A stretch of DNA of 64,000 nucleotides. Origin: Ignavibacteria bacterium (GTDB lineage: Bacteria; Bacteroidota; Ignavibacteria; Tepidaquicellales; Tepidaquicellaceae). A program made the position numbers and the translations under genes. The notes beneath the pieces are model-generated. The model was not told the origin of the DNA. It ran no database searches and saw nothing but the letters and a program-made list of their open reading frames with translations. Each line of letters opens with the position of its first letter. The stretch's first letter is position 1. The stretch covers positions 1 to 64,000 of the forward strand of contig JAIBBK010000012.1 of assembly GCA_019694675.1 (NCBI GenBank). Direction: 5' to 3'. Below, in pieces: positions 17,858 through 26,938 of this stretch.

Positions 17858-18436
17858 TTGCGGATCGTAATCATTGGCAACGGCGGATCGGGAAAATCCA
17901 CACTGGCTGACAAGCTTGGGACTGACCTTGGCATACCCGTTCTGCATCTGGATAAGATCACCTGGACCGAAGACTGGGAACGCGTGCCGGAAAATGAGTT
18001 CAGAGATCAGCTCAGTCTTGAGATGCAAAAGCCGGATCTCATTATCGAGGGCTGGTCGTATCATTCAACAATGCTCGACAGGCTCAGATGGGCAGATGCA
18101 GTAATCTATCTGGAGTTTCCGCTTGAGTATTGTCTTCAGAAGGTTGCCCTTCGAAACCGTGAGTTCAACAACAGGGAATATCCTTACGACAACTTCACCG
18201 GAGACCGCGTTGCAATGCAACACATTTACGATGAAGCTGTAAGGCGCGTCCATTCTGATTATGAGCCGCAGGTGAGAGAATGGCTTGGCTTGAAACAATT
18301 TTCGGACAAACCTGTGATCGTTTGCCGCTCCTCTGATGAGCTGAATTCAGCTTATCCGGAGATTCTCCACGCGCTAAAAAGTATTTTGGTTCAGCCGCCT
18401 GATCAAAAAAATGTCAAACCATTTAAACACAAATAA
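17858..18436 (+). CDS. P-loop nucleotide-kinase-like protein (topology-modulation/adenylate-kinase-related)
   Basis: 192 residues with Walker A GNGGSGKS at residues 7-14 and a lid/acceptor pattern (LHLDKITWTEDW, DLIIEGWSYHSTMLDRLRWAD) matching the FlaR/topology-modulation type of small P-loop kinases. The real substrate of this family is poorly known. Translation must begin at TTG 17858: IVIIGNGGSGKS is the standard N-terminus, no ATG lies upstream in frame, and the GAAGAGAA ahead of the codon is a plausible ribosome binding site. It follows the caspase-lysin stop by 6 nt and so is probably co-transcribed with it. Confidence 0.8.
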   Translation: MRIVIIGNGGSGKSTLADKLGTDLGIPVLHLDKITWTEDWERVPENEFRDQLSLEMQKPDLIIEGWSYHSTMLDRLRWADAVIYLEFPLEYCLQKVALRNREFNNREYPYDNFTGDRVAMQHIYDEAVRRVHSDYEPQVREWLGLKQFSDKPVIVCRSSDELNSAYPEILHALKSILVQPPDQKNVKPFKHK

Positions 18437-18437
18437 C

Positions 18438-18911
18438 ATGAAGCATCCGGTCATTGATTCGCTTGAAGATCTAAGGACAAAGCACAAAAAACTTGTCAAT
18501 CCCAATGAGCAGGTAAAGGAAAGCATGTCATCTCTTGACAAGTTTGCACTGAAGATCACCAACAAGGTGGGAAGCATCGGGTTCTTTTTCATCATCCTCA
18601 CCTGGACGATCTGCTGGCTGGGCTGGAACACGCTCGGCCCCAAAGAAATGAGATTTGATCCGTTCCCGGCATTCGTGCTCTGGCTGTTCATCTCCAATAT
18701 GATACAAATTTTCCTTATGCCGCTGATCATGATTGGCCAGAATCTTCAGGCGGAACATTCGGAGATCAGGGCAGAGTCAGACTTCGAGATCAACACTAAG
18801 GCAGAGAAGGAAGTCGAAACCATACTCATGCATCTTGAGAATCAGAATCAGCTGATCCTTGAGATCCTCAAGAAAATCGAAAAGCAGGAAGGCGACACCG
18901 CAAAGACCTGA
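18438..18911 (+). CDS. DUF1003 membrane protein
   Basis: 157 residues from ATG 18438 (an in-frame ATG at 18411 would overlap the preceding gene by 26 nt). A polar N-terminus (~45 residues) is followed by two transmembrane helices (IGFFFIILTWTICWLGWN; FVLWLFISNMIQIFLMPLI) with the DUF1003 signature MIGQNLQAEHSEIRAESDFE, then a C-terminal coiled coil (EKEVETILMHLENQNQLIL). DUF1003 proteins are inner-membrane proteins of unknown function. It begins one base after the kinase stop, at the end of the peptidase-caspase-lysin run. A membrane partner role there is speculative. Confidence 0.85.
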   Translation: MKHPVIDSLEDLRTKHKKLVNPNEQVKESMSSLDKFALKITNKVGSIGFFFIILTWTICWLGWNTLGPKEMRFDPFPAFVLWLFISNMIQIFLMPLIMIGQNLQAEHSEIRAESDFEINTKAEKEVETILMHLENQNQLILEILKKIEKQEGDTAKT

Positions 18912-18931
18912 AGGCCTTATTCCGCATCATC

Positions 18932-19045
18932 TCATCCGCTTACGATCAGGAGAATGAGCAGAAGTACCAGCAGTATCAGAAATTCAAGAAAGATCCTCCT
19001 GTGGCTGCTTCCGGCTTCGCCTGTATGCGATGTTACGGTTTTCAT
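18932..19045 (-). CDS. Possible 37-residue single-span membrane protein
   Basis: A short frame from ATG 19045 to TGA 18932 encodes a polar, basic N-terminus (MKTVTSHTGEAGSSHRR) followed by a nearly pure Leu/Ile helix (FLEFLILLVLLLILLIVSG). The positive-inside layout and clean hydrophobic helix are typical of real small membrane proteins of the FCB group. No strong ribosome binding site is visible. It could be a chance ORF. Confidence 0.4.
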   Translation of the reverse strand: MKTVTSHTGEAGSSHRRIFLEFLILLVLLLILLIVSG

Positions 19046-19203
19046 TTTGAAAATATCTTAAAGTGCCCGGAAGAGCTGGCACGCCGTCCGGGGTCAGTCG
19101 CCTTGGATCGGCATGACAGTCTTGACCTTTGTTCAATATTGCGATGCCGTTATTGTACAAGATAGTCAAAAAATAATCACAGGCGCATTGGGCCGCACCT
19201 GGT

Positions 19204-20682
19204 TCAGGGAGAGATCACACCAATGAAATTGAATGAGTTGTTGTCAGTCAATGCATAATCTGCACCGTCAACAAATCCGTCACCTGTCACATCCGAAGAA
19301 AGATATCCGGCTGCAAATGCCGCCGCATCATTATCAACCAGTCCTGCATCAGTCGCATCAATTATTCCGTCTTTGTTTACATCCCCGGAGTATATGCAAT
19401 ATCGTGAGCCCTTTAGGGCGACATTGTTTCCGAATGCCTTTGAGGAGTCATCAGTGAAATCGTAACTGATCGTATCCGAAACAAAAGTCACGGCACTCGC
19501 ACTCCAGGTGTTTATGGAATTCCTGTGCTTCACTTCCAGATAGTACGGGACGCCGTTGCTTAACTTCAGGAATTCGAATTCGCAGTAGCCCTGAGTGCCG
19601 GTAACAGACCGGGATGTGTCAACCGGAGCGAAAGGAAAGAGCGGTTGCCGTACGATCACCATTGCTGAGTCAGTCATAAGAGAGTCATTTACAGGATCAT
19701 ACATCCCTTCAATCAGAAACGTGAGTCCCAGAGTTTTCGGCTCAATTCCACCTGTTGTCGTTCTTCTCAGAGTTCCGTTCTCGCCAACCGCCCATGCTGT
19801 AAGCGGATCGAGCGTACATACGGAATAGAAATTCGAAATTGCACTGCTGTTGTTCAGAGTCCAGTTCAGTCCCCCGTTCGAAGTTGAAAGAATTGTCCCA
19901 CCGTCACCTGCCGCAAAGCCGTGATAAGGACCGGCAAAGTCAATGGAGCGTATGAACACGCCGGTGCCTGTTGATTGCTGTGTCCAGTTTGAACCGGAAT
20001 TTGAAGTTGAAATTATCCTGCCGCTGAAACCTGTGATCCAGCCGGTTGATGAGTTTGCAAAGTTTGCGCAGTGAAGAAGTTCGGATGTCCCGGAGATCTG
20101 CTGAATCCAGTTCAGGCCTGAGTTCGTTGTACGTGCAATGAAACCGCCGTCACCTGTGACCCACCCTGTTGATGTGTTGCTGAAGAAGACGGAGTAAAGC
20201 GTATTCCCCGTACCGCTTGATCCGCTCTGCCATGATGTTCCGCCGTTTGTTGTTCTTAGTATCACCCCGCCGCTTCCAGATGTCCAGCCGTTCAGAGGAT
20301 CTGCAAAATGTACATACCACAGCGGCACTCCCGAGCCGGTGTTCTGAGAACTCCATGCAGTGCCGCCGTCAGTTGTCTTGAGCATGGTTCCACCGTTACC
20401 GCAAGCCCAGCCGGTATTATGATCAATGAAGAACAGAGCCCAAAGCACATTACCTGTTCCGCTGTTCTGAATTGCCCAGTTTGTTCCGCCGTTTGTTGAT
20501 CTCATCAGGAGCCCACCCGCACCGCTTATCCACCCTGTGTTTTCATCCGCAAAGAAGACCTCAGTGAGTGTGGAGCCGGTGCCGGTATTTACCGTTTGCC
20601 ATGCCTGAGCATCTGCATTGCCGGCACTCATCAGCAAACACATCATGGCAGTAACAAAGACCAGATAATGAGAGTATTTCAT
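19204..20682 (-). CDS. Secreted YCF48/BNR-repeat propeller with dockerin-like C-terminus
   Basis: 492 residues with a signal peptide (residues ~1-25, cleavage after GNADA). About seven repeats of ~42 residues, each with a T-GW--G--G-I-RT-NGG-NW pattern (NTGWISGAGGLLMRSTNGG, STGWVTGDGGFIARTTNSG), form a YCF48/BNR-type beta-propeller across residues ~27-315. A beta-rich domain (~325-430) is followed by two dockerin-like calcium loops (GDVNKDGIIDATDA, SDVTGDGFVDGADY) ending in VISP. The last ~165 residues match the tail of the SGNH-like protein at 3416-4918. It is probably surface-exposed or secreted with a binding role; the YCF48 name does not imply photosystem assembly here. Confidence 0.9.
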   Translation of the reverse strand: MKYSHYLVFVTAMMCLLMSAGNADAQAWQTVNTGTGSTLTEVFFADENTGWISGAGGLLMRSTNGGTNWAIQNSGTGNVLWALFFIDHNTGWACGNGGTMLKTTDGGTAWSSQNTGSGVPLWYVHFADPLNGWTSGSGGVILRTTNGGTSWQSGSSGTGNTLYSVFFSNTSTGWVTGDGGFIARTTNSGLNWIQQISGTSELLHCANFANSSTGWITGFSGRIISTSNSGSNWTQQSTGTGVFIRSIDFAGPYHGFAAGDGGTILSTSNGGLNWTLNNSSAISNFYSVCTLDPLTAWAVGENGTLRRTTTGGIEPKTLGLTFLIEGMYDPVNDSLMTDSAMVIVRQPLFPFAPVDTSRSVTGTQGYCEFEFLKLSNGVPYYLEVKHRNSINTWSASAVTFVSDTISYDFTDDSSKAFGNNVALKGSRYCIYSGDVNKDGIIDATDAGLVDNDAAAFAAGYLSSDVTGDGFVDGADYALTDNNSFNFIGVISP

Positions 20683-20786
20683 ATTTAAGAATAATGATCA
20701 GAAGGTCAGGTTACAGAAACTGATTGTGCTGACAACATTTCGATTCTGTCGCACGAATTCCGAACGGCAGTATTCCGCAAAAGTGT

Positions 20787-23690
20787 TCACTGTACAAGAA
20801 TATTCTTCACAGGTTCAAGCGTTTCAGTCTTGCTCTTGCCTTTTAGCAAGGAAGACACATCCCGGAGTTCAGTTTCGTAAAGCGATTCCGAGGTTCTGAT
20901 CTCTTCTTCGAGATCAAATATCGTCTTCTTCATCAACTTCATTTTGTGATCATCTCTCAGTGATAGAAACACCGCGAGGCACAATGCAGACTTCTTTTGC
21001 TCGCCTGCAAGTCTGAAAGCGCGTGCAAGGCCGACGATGTTGCACAAATGAAAGAACTCTATCCCGCTTTCCAGGGAGAGCCTTATCGAAGCCGAGAAGT
21101 TACCCGCTGATGCCGAGTATTTCTCCATCATCAGTTGAGCAGTGCCAAGATAATATCTTGCGGCGATAATATGAGCATTGAATCCGTATTCGGATGAAAT
21201 TCTGATGCCGTCGTTCAGATAAGACAGCGCCTTATCATAAATGCCCTGATAAGTGTAAATGCTGCCGAGGTTGATCTTGTTCGCAGCTTCGAGATACCGT
21301 GAACCCACAATTTCGCATATATCGAGACTTTCAATAATGAACTTTACAGCCTCATCATACTTTCCTTCATTCATATAAATGGAACTCAGGCTTGTGAGCA
21401 CGAGCGCCACTCTGTAAGTCTCGCCGTGCTTTCTGTAAATGTCAAGCGCTTCAAGCTTGTACTTCAGCGCACTTTCCCTGTCTCCCATAGCACCGAGCGT
21501 GAATGAAAGGTTGTATCTCGTATTCGCAACCTCTACGTCAGAACCCATTTCTTCAAACAGCCTGATCGCTTCTTTGAAATTCACTTCCGCTTCCTTTACT
21601 GATCCCGGACTCATGTTAAGGACGACTCCCTTCATGTTCAGTGTCCTGGCCATTCCCTCCCTGTTGTTTGAATTGCGAAAAAAGTCATAGCTTACATTGG
21701 CCTTTTTTTCCGCTTCATGAACATTTCCCGATTCATAATCAATAAGGGCAAGTGTGTAGAAGAGGTTTCCTGTCTCATCATCGCTGAGTTCACTTCTCTT
21801 TTCAAGCAATTGATTGCAGATTTCTCTGGCTTCGAAGTGCCTTCCTTTTAACTGCCACAGATCTGTCATGCTTTGCATGATCCTGCATCCAGCGCGGAGA
21901 TCTTCACTGCATGCAAACTTAAGAGCAAGCCTGATATTCTCCCTGTCGGCATCCGCAATCGTCATCCACTCATTCTGAGTCATGCCGTTGTTCCTCCATT
22001 CCCATTGCATTGAAAGACGCTCAAAGTACGTCAGGTGCTTTCTTCTCAAATCCTCGCCGGCCTTTGACACCATTCCTGCATACTGTCTTATAGTCTCAAG
22101 CATGTAGAATCTCTTCCCTGCGGGTGTCTCCTTTGTATTGATAAGGGACTTGTCAACGAGGTTTGTCATAAGGTCGAGCACTTCATATTCATCAAGCTCC
22201 TCACCTGAACATATTGCTTCCGCTGCTTCAAGTGTCCATCCTCCCGAAAAGACCGAAAGCCTTGCGAAGAGCAGTTTCTCCTTCTCATCGAGAAGATCAT
22301 AGCTCCAGTCTATCATCGCCCTCAGAGTCTGCTGTCTCGGCAGAGCGGTCCTGTTTCCTCCCGTGAGAAGCTTGAACCTGTCATCAAGCTTCTTCAGTAT
22401 CATTTCAGGCGATAGAACTTTAAGTCTCACTGCCGCAAGTTCAATTGCAAGCGGAATTCCGTCAAGCTTTATGCAGATATTCTTTATGTGTTCCGCGTTG
22501 CTGTTGTTGATCCTGAATGAAGAGTTGACCGCAAGTGCTCTCTCAATGAACAGCCTTACCGACTCGAATTTCGCAAGGTCTTCCGGTTCATATGCAATGC
22601 CGGGCTCGGGTTGTTGAAGAGAGCTAAGCACGAAGACCGTCTCACCGCTGCATTGAAGCGCTTCTCTGCTTGTTGCAATGATCTTAACACTTGCCGATCT
22701 CCGCAGGATCTTCTCGGCGGCTTCCGAAACATCTTTGATGATGTGCTCACAGTTGTCAATTACGAGAAGAGCATTCTTATCTTTGAGATATTCCAGCACT
22801 GCATCTTCCGCGTTCATTACCTGCATTTCGGTTATCCCGAGCACGCCCGCAATATCATCAAAGAGCAGTGCAGGATCGTTGAGAGATGCAAGTTCTATCA
22901 GCCACACTCCGTTCGGAAATGAATCTATCGAGTCTGCGGCCAACTGAAGTGCGATCCTCGACTTTCCGGTACCGCCCGGGCCAATGACTGTGACCAGTCT
23001 CTCCGCTGACAGGGTCTCTTTCAGATCAATCAGTTCACCGGTCCTTCCTACAAAGCTTGTAAGCTGTACAGGTAGGTTGTTCGGCGTTTCGTCAAGCGTG
23101 AAAATTGGAGGGAAGTCTGATCTGAGGAAATCAGTTTCTGCCTGAAAAAGGACCACGGGTTCAATAAGGTCTTTAAGTCTCCGCTTGCCGAAACTGCGCA
23201 GCCTTATGAGTTTTCCTTCTTTGCTTTTGTCATGGAACGGGAATGAAGTGTACTCTTCATTGTATTCAGGATAGGACCTGACGGCATCTTCAGAGACAAG
23301 GATCTGTCCTCCATGCGCGGCAGACATAACTCTGTTAGTTCTTGCAAGCGTGAGATATCCCATGTAGTCATGCCCGTTCCATTCTGCGTATCCTGAATGT
23401 ATTCCCATTCTCACTTTCATCCTTGCGCCGCCCCAGTCTTCAGCTTCAAGCCTGATCTGAGCGGCTACTGCCGCATTCAGTGCGTCTTCAATCCTGCCGA
23501 ACGAACTGCAGAATGCATCGCCTATGGTCTTGAATGTATGGCCGCCGTTGTCTTTCAGAGCCTGTTCAAGTATTGAATGATGCTTTGAGATCAACTCGCT
23601 GTGACTTTCCCTGAAGGTCTGAGCCAGCATTGTACTGCCTTCAATATCTGTGAACAGGAATGTTACATTGCCTGAAGGAGGATTTTTCAT
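20787..23690 (-). CDS. Class III cyclase domain - STAND-type ATPase - TPR signalling protein (copy 1)
   Basis: 967 residues. Residues ~8-180 are a class III adenylate/guanylate cyclase domain with metal-binding Asp15 (FTDIEGST) and Asp58 (TIGDAFCSSF). The AfsR/MalT-like ATPase region has Walker A GPGGTGKS at 237-244, a Walker B-type LLVIDNCEH, and the downstream GIPLAIELAAVRLK and AMIDWSYDLLDEKEK motifs of NB-ARC/STAND proteins. The last ~350 residues are TPR repeats. There is no DNA-binding domain, unlike AfsR or MalT. It probably senses something through the TPRs and switches the ATPase. Cyclase activity is uncertain because the substrate-specifying and transition-state residues were not verified. 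A tandem paralogue of the same length lies directly upstream. Confidence 0.88.
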   Translation of the reverse strand: MKNPPSGNVTFLFTDIEGSTMLAQTFRESHSELISKHHSILEQALKDNGGHTFKTIGDAFCSSFGRIEDALNAAVAAQIRLEAEDWGGARMKVRMGIHSGYAEWNGHDYMGYLTLARTNRVMSAAHGGQILVSEDAVRSYPEYNEEYTSFPFHDKSKEGKLIRLRSFGKRRLKDLIEPVVLFQAETDFLRSDFPPIFTLDETPNNLPVQLTSFVGRTGELIDLKETLSAERLVTVIGPGGTGKSRIALQLAADSIDSFPNGVWLIELASLNDPALLFDDIAGVLGITEMQVMNAEDAVLEYLKDKNALLVIDNCEHIIKDVSEAAEKILRRSASVKIIATSREALQCSGETVFVLSSLQQPEPGIAYEPEDLAKFESVRLFIERALAVNSSFRINNSNAEHIKNICIKLDGIPLAIELAAVRLKVLSPEMILKKLDDRFKLLTGGNRTALPRQQTLRAMIDWSYDLLDEKEKLLFARLSVFSGGWTLEAAEAICSGEELDEYEVLDLMTNLVDKSLINTKETPAGKRFYMLETIRQYAGMVSKAGEDLRRKHLTYFERLSMQWEWRNNGMTQNEWMTIADADRENIRLALKFACSEDLRAGCRIMQSMTDLWQLKGRHFEAREICNQLLEKRSELSDDETGNLFYTLALIDYESGNVHEAEKKANVSYDFFRNSNNREGMARTLNMKGVVLNMSPGSVKEAEVNFKEAIRLFEEMGSDVEVANTRYNLSFTLGAMGDRESALKYKLEALDIYRKHGETYRVALVLTSLSSIYMNEGKYDEAVKFIIESLDICEIVGSRYLEAANKINLGSIYTYQGIYDKALSYLNDGIRISSEYGFNAHIIAARYYLGTAQLMMEKYSASAGNFSASIRLSLESGIEFFHLCNIVGLARAFRLAGEQKKSALCLAVFLSLRDDHKMKLMKKTIFDLEEEIRTSESLYETELRDVSSLLKGKSKTETLEPVKNILVQ

Positions 23691-23753
23691 GCAGGCATAG
23701 TATTTCCCGCAGGCATTTGATTCAATGCCATTTGGAATGATCTGTGGCTGTGA

Positions 23754-26657
23754 TCAGATACTTCCATCACTGGCGGAGCATAACTCCTGAATTAGCCCGG
23801 GCTTTACCTTCTGCATGGAATGCTGAATAGCGGATTCTGCCTCACTTTCTCCCATAGCTTTGTATAATTCTGACTTCAGTTCACTGAGTTTCAGGTTTGC
23901 AAGTTCAAACATATTGCTGCCTGCTGTATTCGCTTCATAAAGAGCAGCGCCAATCAGTTTACACGAAAGTTGATGATCGCCTCTCTTGCACGCAATATCT
24001 GCAAGTCCGCAAAGAGCCGTAACCGCCGTCTTGGTTTCAGTATTTCCCTTTTCACCCGCAAAAACTCTTGCGTAATGCAACTGTGCTTTCTCCTGATCAC
24101 CGGTCTTCTGATACAGATCCCCGAGACATACATTGACATGGTCTTCTCCAAGCTTAAATCCGGTCTCTTCCGCAAGATTCAGGCACTCGTTGTACTTTTC
24201 GAGCGCTGATTCAATTCTGTTTTGCCTGAAGTCAATCTGCCCCATGTTAACAAGCGAAATGCACAGTCCGTGTTTGTTCCCTGTCTTCAGATCCAGCTCC
24301 ATGCTCTTTCCAAAGAATTCAAACGCTTTCTGCTGTTCACCTTTCCATTCGGCAACTTCGGCAATGTTGTTATACAGTATTCCGAGGTAGTTGTCATCTT
24401 TCAATTCTTCGGCTATTGACAAAGCTTCCTCATAATACTTCATTGCTTCATCGTAATTGCCAAGTTGATTGCAAAGCAATCCAAGTGAATTCAGCGATGA
24501 ACATATACTGATAGGCGATCCGAATTTCCTTTTCATCTCAAGGCTTTGTTCCAGGAACTTCCGGCTGTCGTCGAAATTCCCCAGATCATAGTGCGTCAGC
24601 CCAACCAGATTCAGAGCCTGTGAGAGCCCTGCGGGAATGTCGAGTGTTGTGTAAATCTCTATTGCCTCATTCAGAAAGCCCATTGCCTTTTCATTCGCTC
24701 CGAGTATTGAATGCATTATTCCTGCAAGCTTAAGTGAGTCTGCAAGTGTTTCCGGTTTGAGAACATCCCTTCCTGCAAGAAGCCTTTCGAGCCATGTTGA
24801 AGCTTCAAGCGTATGGCCGCGTATTTCCCAGAACTTGCCGAGTGAACAGGCAAGCCTGCTGCCTTCTTCGAACATGCTGTTGTCAGCAGACCACTTGAGC
24901 GCGGCTTGTATGTTCGGGTATTCTGCTTCGATCGCCGCGAGTCTTTCTCCTGACCTTGGCCCAGTGTAATCACCGATGCCGTCTTCACAGAATTTCAGAA
25001 AATGTTCCAGATGGCTTCGGAAGATGATCTTATCTTCTTCCGCTTCACTGAGCTTCTCTCTTCCGTACTGCCTGATCGTCTCCAGCATGCCGAACCTCTG
25101 TGCCGATTCAGAGAAAGACAAAATGGATTTTTCCGTGAGAGTCTCACAGATGTTGAGCACGTCTTCGGAACTGATGATCCCGTCCGCACAGACCGCTTCG
25201 GCAACTTCAAGCTTCCATCCGCCGTAAAAAACCGAAAGTCTTCTCCACATAATTTTTTCCTCTTCATTCAGGAGGTCATGACTCCAGTCAATCATTGCGC
25301 GGAGGGTCTTTTGTCTCGGCAGTGCGGTCCTGTTCCCGCCCTTTAGAAGGCTGAACCTGTCCTCAAGCCGCTTTCTTGTTTCTGCCAGTGAAAGAAGCTT
25401 GGTCCTCGCGGCGGCAAGCTCAATAGCCAGGGGTATTCCGTCAAGCTGAAAGCAGATCTCCGCAAGGTCTCCGGCATTGCTTTCTGTCAGTCTGAATGCC
25501 GGATTGACAGCCAGGGCACGCTCAATGAATAGTCTGACTGCTTCATAACCTGCAAGTTCCACAGGTGATGGCCTTTCACCCGGGCCGGGGTGGCGGAGCG
25601 AAGAAACTTTGAAAACAAATTCGCCATAACATCTGAGAGACTCCCGGCTGGTTCCGAGTATCTTCACCTTTTCTGATCCTTTCAGGATCGCCTCAACTGC
25701 AGTGGAAACTGTTTCAATAATATGCTCGCAGTTGTCGAAGATGATCAGCGCTTCCTTGTCCTTCAGGAACTTCAGCAGTGCATCTGCCGGGGAGTTACCG
25801 TAATCATCGGACACCTTAAGGGTTGAAAGCACGGTTTCCCCGAATAGCGTCGCGTCGGAGACAGGAGCCAGGTCAACGAGCCATATGCCGTTTGGAAAAT
25901 TATCTATCAATTCCGCAGCCGCCTGCAGAGCCAGTCGTGTCTTTCCCGTACCTCCCGGACCGAGAAGAGTTACGAGCCTTTTCTCGCCAATCAACTGCTT
26001 CAGTTCCTCAAGTTCTTTTGATCTTCCTATGAAGCTTGTGAGCTGTATCGGCAGGTTGTTCGGATTCAGGTCCAGCGTCTTCAGAGGAGGGAACTCTTCT
26101 TCCATGCCATCGGCAGTTATCTGAAAAAGTGTGACCGGCTCCACAAGGTCCTTAAGCCTGCACACACCAAGCCGCCTGAAGCCTGTTCCCTGACAGGATA
26201 CGTCTCTCTCATCAGCAGACGGGGCCATGCCTTCTTCATCATATCCGAGTGCATCAGCAGAGATAACCACCTGTCCTCCGTTTGCCGCAGACATGATCCT
26301 GTTCGTCCTTGCGAGTGTGAGATATCCCATATAGTCACTTCCGTTCCATTCTGCCAAACCCGAGTGTATTCCCATTCTCACTTTCAGTCTTGCCGGGCCC
26401 CAGTCATACTTGTGCAACTCCCTCTGTGCCCGCACGGCTGCATTTACCGCACCAGCGAGAGTGCTGAATGCGGAACAGAATGCATCGCCGACAATTTTGA
26501 AAACGTGGCCGCCGGCCGATTCAAATGACCTTTTGAGTATTGTATTATGTACATCGAGCAGGTCGTGAAGCTTCTCGCTATGCTCCTGTGCAAGCTTTGT
26601 ACTGCCTTCTATATCTGTGAACAGGAAATATACATTTCCGCCGGAAGGTATTGTCAT
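23754..26657 (-). CDS. Class III cyclase domain - STAND-type ATPase - TPR signalling protein (copy 2)
   Basis: 967 residues, collinear with its downstream neighbour. Cyclase domain with Asp15 (FTDIEGST) and Asp58 (KIVGDAFCSAF); ATPase with Walker A GPGGTGKT at 233-240, Walker B-like ALIIFDNCEH and GIPLAIELAAARTK; C-terminal TPRs with clear units (LNLVGLTHYDLGNFDDSRKF, LNSLGLLCNQLGNYDEAMKY). The two copies are well conserved in the cyclase and ATPase parts and diverge strongly in the TPR half, which points to different partners or stimuli. The gap between them is 63 nt, so they may be co-transcribed from upstream of 26657. The cyclase domain's product is not predictable by eye. Confidence 0.88.
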   Translation of the reverse strand: MTIPSGGNVYFLFTDIEGSTKLAQEHSEKLHDLLDVHNTILKRSFESAGGHVFKIVGDAFCSAFSTLAGAVNAAVRAQRELHKYDWGPARLKVRMGIHSGLAEWNGSDYMGYLTLARTNRIMSAANGGQVVISADALGYDEEGMAPSADERDVSCQGTGFRRLGVCRLKDLVEPVTLFQITADGMEEEFPPLKTLDLNPNNLPIQLTSFIGRSKELEELKQLIGEKRLVTLLGPGGTGKTRLALQAAAELIDNFPNGIWLVDLAPVSDATLFGETVLSTLKVSDDYGNSPADALLKFLKDKEALIIFDNCEHIIETVSTAVEAILKGSEKVKILGTSRESLRCYGEFVFKVSSLRHPGPGERPSPVELAGYEAVRLFIERALAVNPAFRLTESNAGDLAEICFQLDGIPLAIELAAARTKLLSLAETRKRLEDRFSLLKGGNRTALPRQKTLRAMIDWSHDLLNEEEKIMWRRLSVFYGGWKLEVAEAVCADGIISSEDVLNICETLTEKSILSFSESAQRFGMLETIRQYGREKLSEAEEDKIIFRSHLEHFLKFCEDGIGDYTGPRSGERLAAIEAEYPNIQAALKWSADNSMFEEGSRLACSLGKFWEIRGHTLEASTWLERLLAGRDVLKPETLADSLKLAGIMHSILGANEKAMGFLNEAIEIYTTLDIPAGLSQALNLVGLTHYDLGNFDDSRKFLEQSLEMKRKFGSPISICSSLNSLGLLCNQLGNYDEAMKYYEEALSIAEELKDDNYLGILYNNIAEVAEWKGEQQKAFEFFGKSMELDLKTGNKHGLCISLVNMGQIDFRQNRIESALEKYNECLNLAEETGFKLGEDHVNVCLGDLYQKTGDQEKAQLHYARVFAGEKGNTETKTAVTALCGLADIACKRGDHQLSCKLIGAALYEANTAGSNMFELANLKLSELKSELYKAMGESEAESAIQHSMQKVKPGLIQELCSASDGSI

Positions 26658-26938
26658 TCAGATATGTAACATGAATGAACCTACTGATATTCTTTGCAGA
26701 TGTGAATTCATTGAATTCTTTAATACATAACCAATCATGAAAAATTGTGATCCGCGCTTATTCGCTTCTGATTCATTGCCGCGCGACTCAATAGAGTAAC
26801 AGCCAAACATATTAATACTTAAGTGAATAAGCAATTAACGATTGCAATAAGAGGAGGCTTCAGTTGCCATACTGTTTTAGACTTTTTGCAAAGCGCCCGC
26901 TATGGAGATGTGCTTCATTGACGTGAAGAGCACCTTAG

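Noticed and set aside
19204-20682. Photosystem II assembly factor
   Set aside because: The YCF48-type repeats are a generic propeller; the signal peptide and dockerin-like tail show a secreted protein, and no photosynthesis genes are near.
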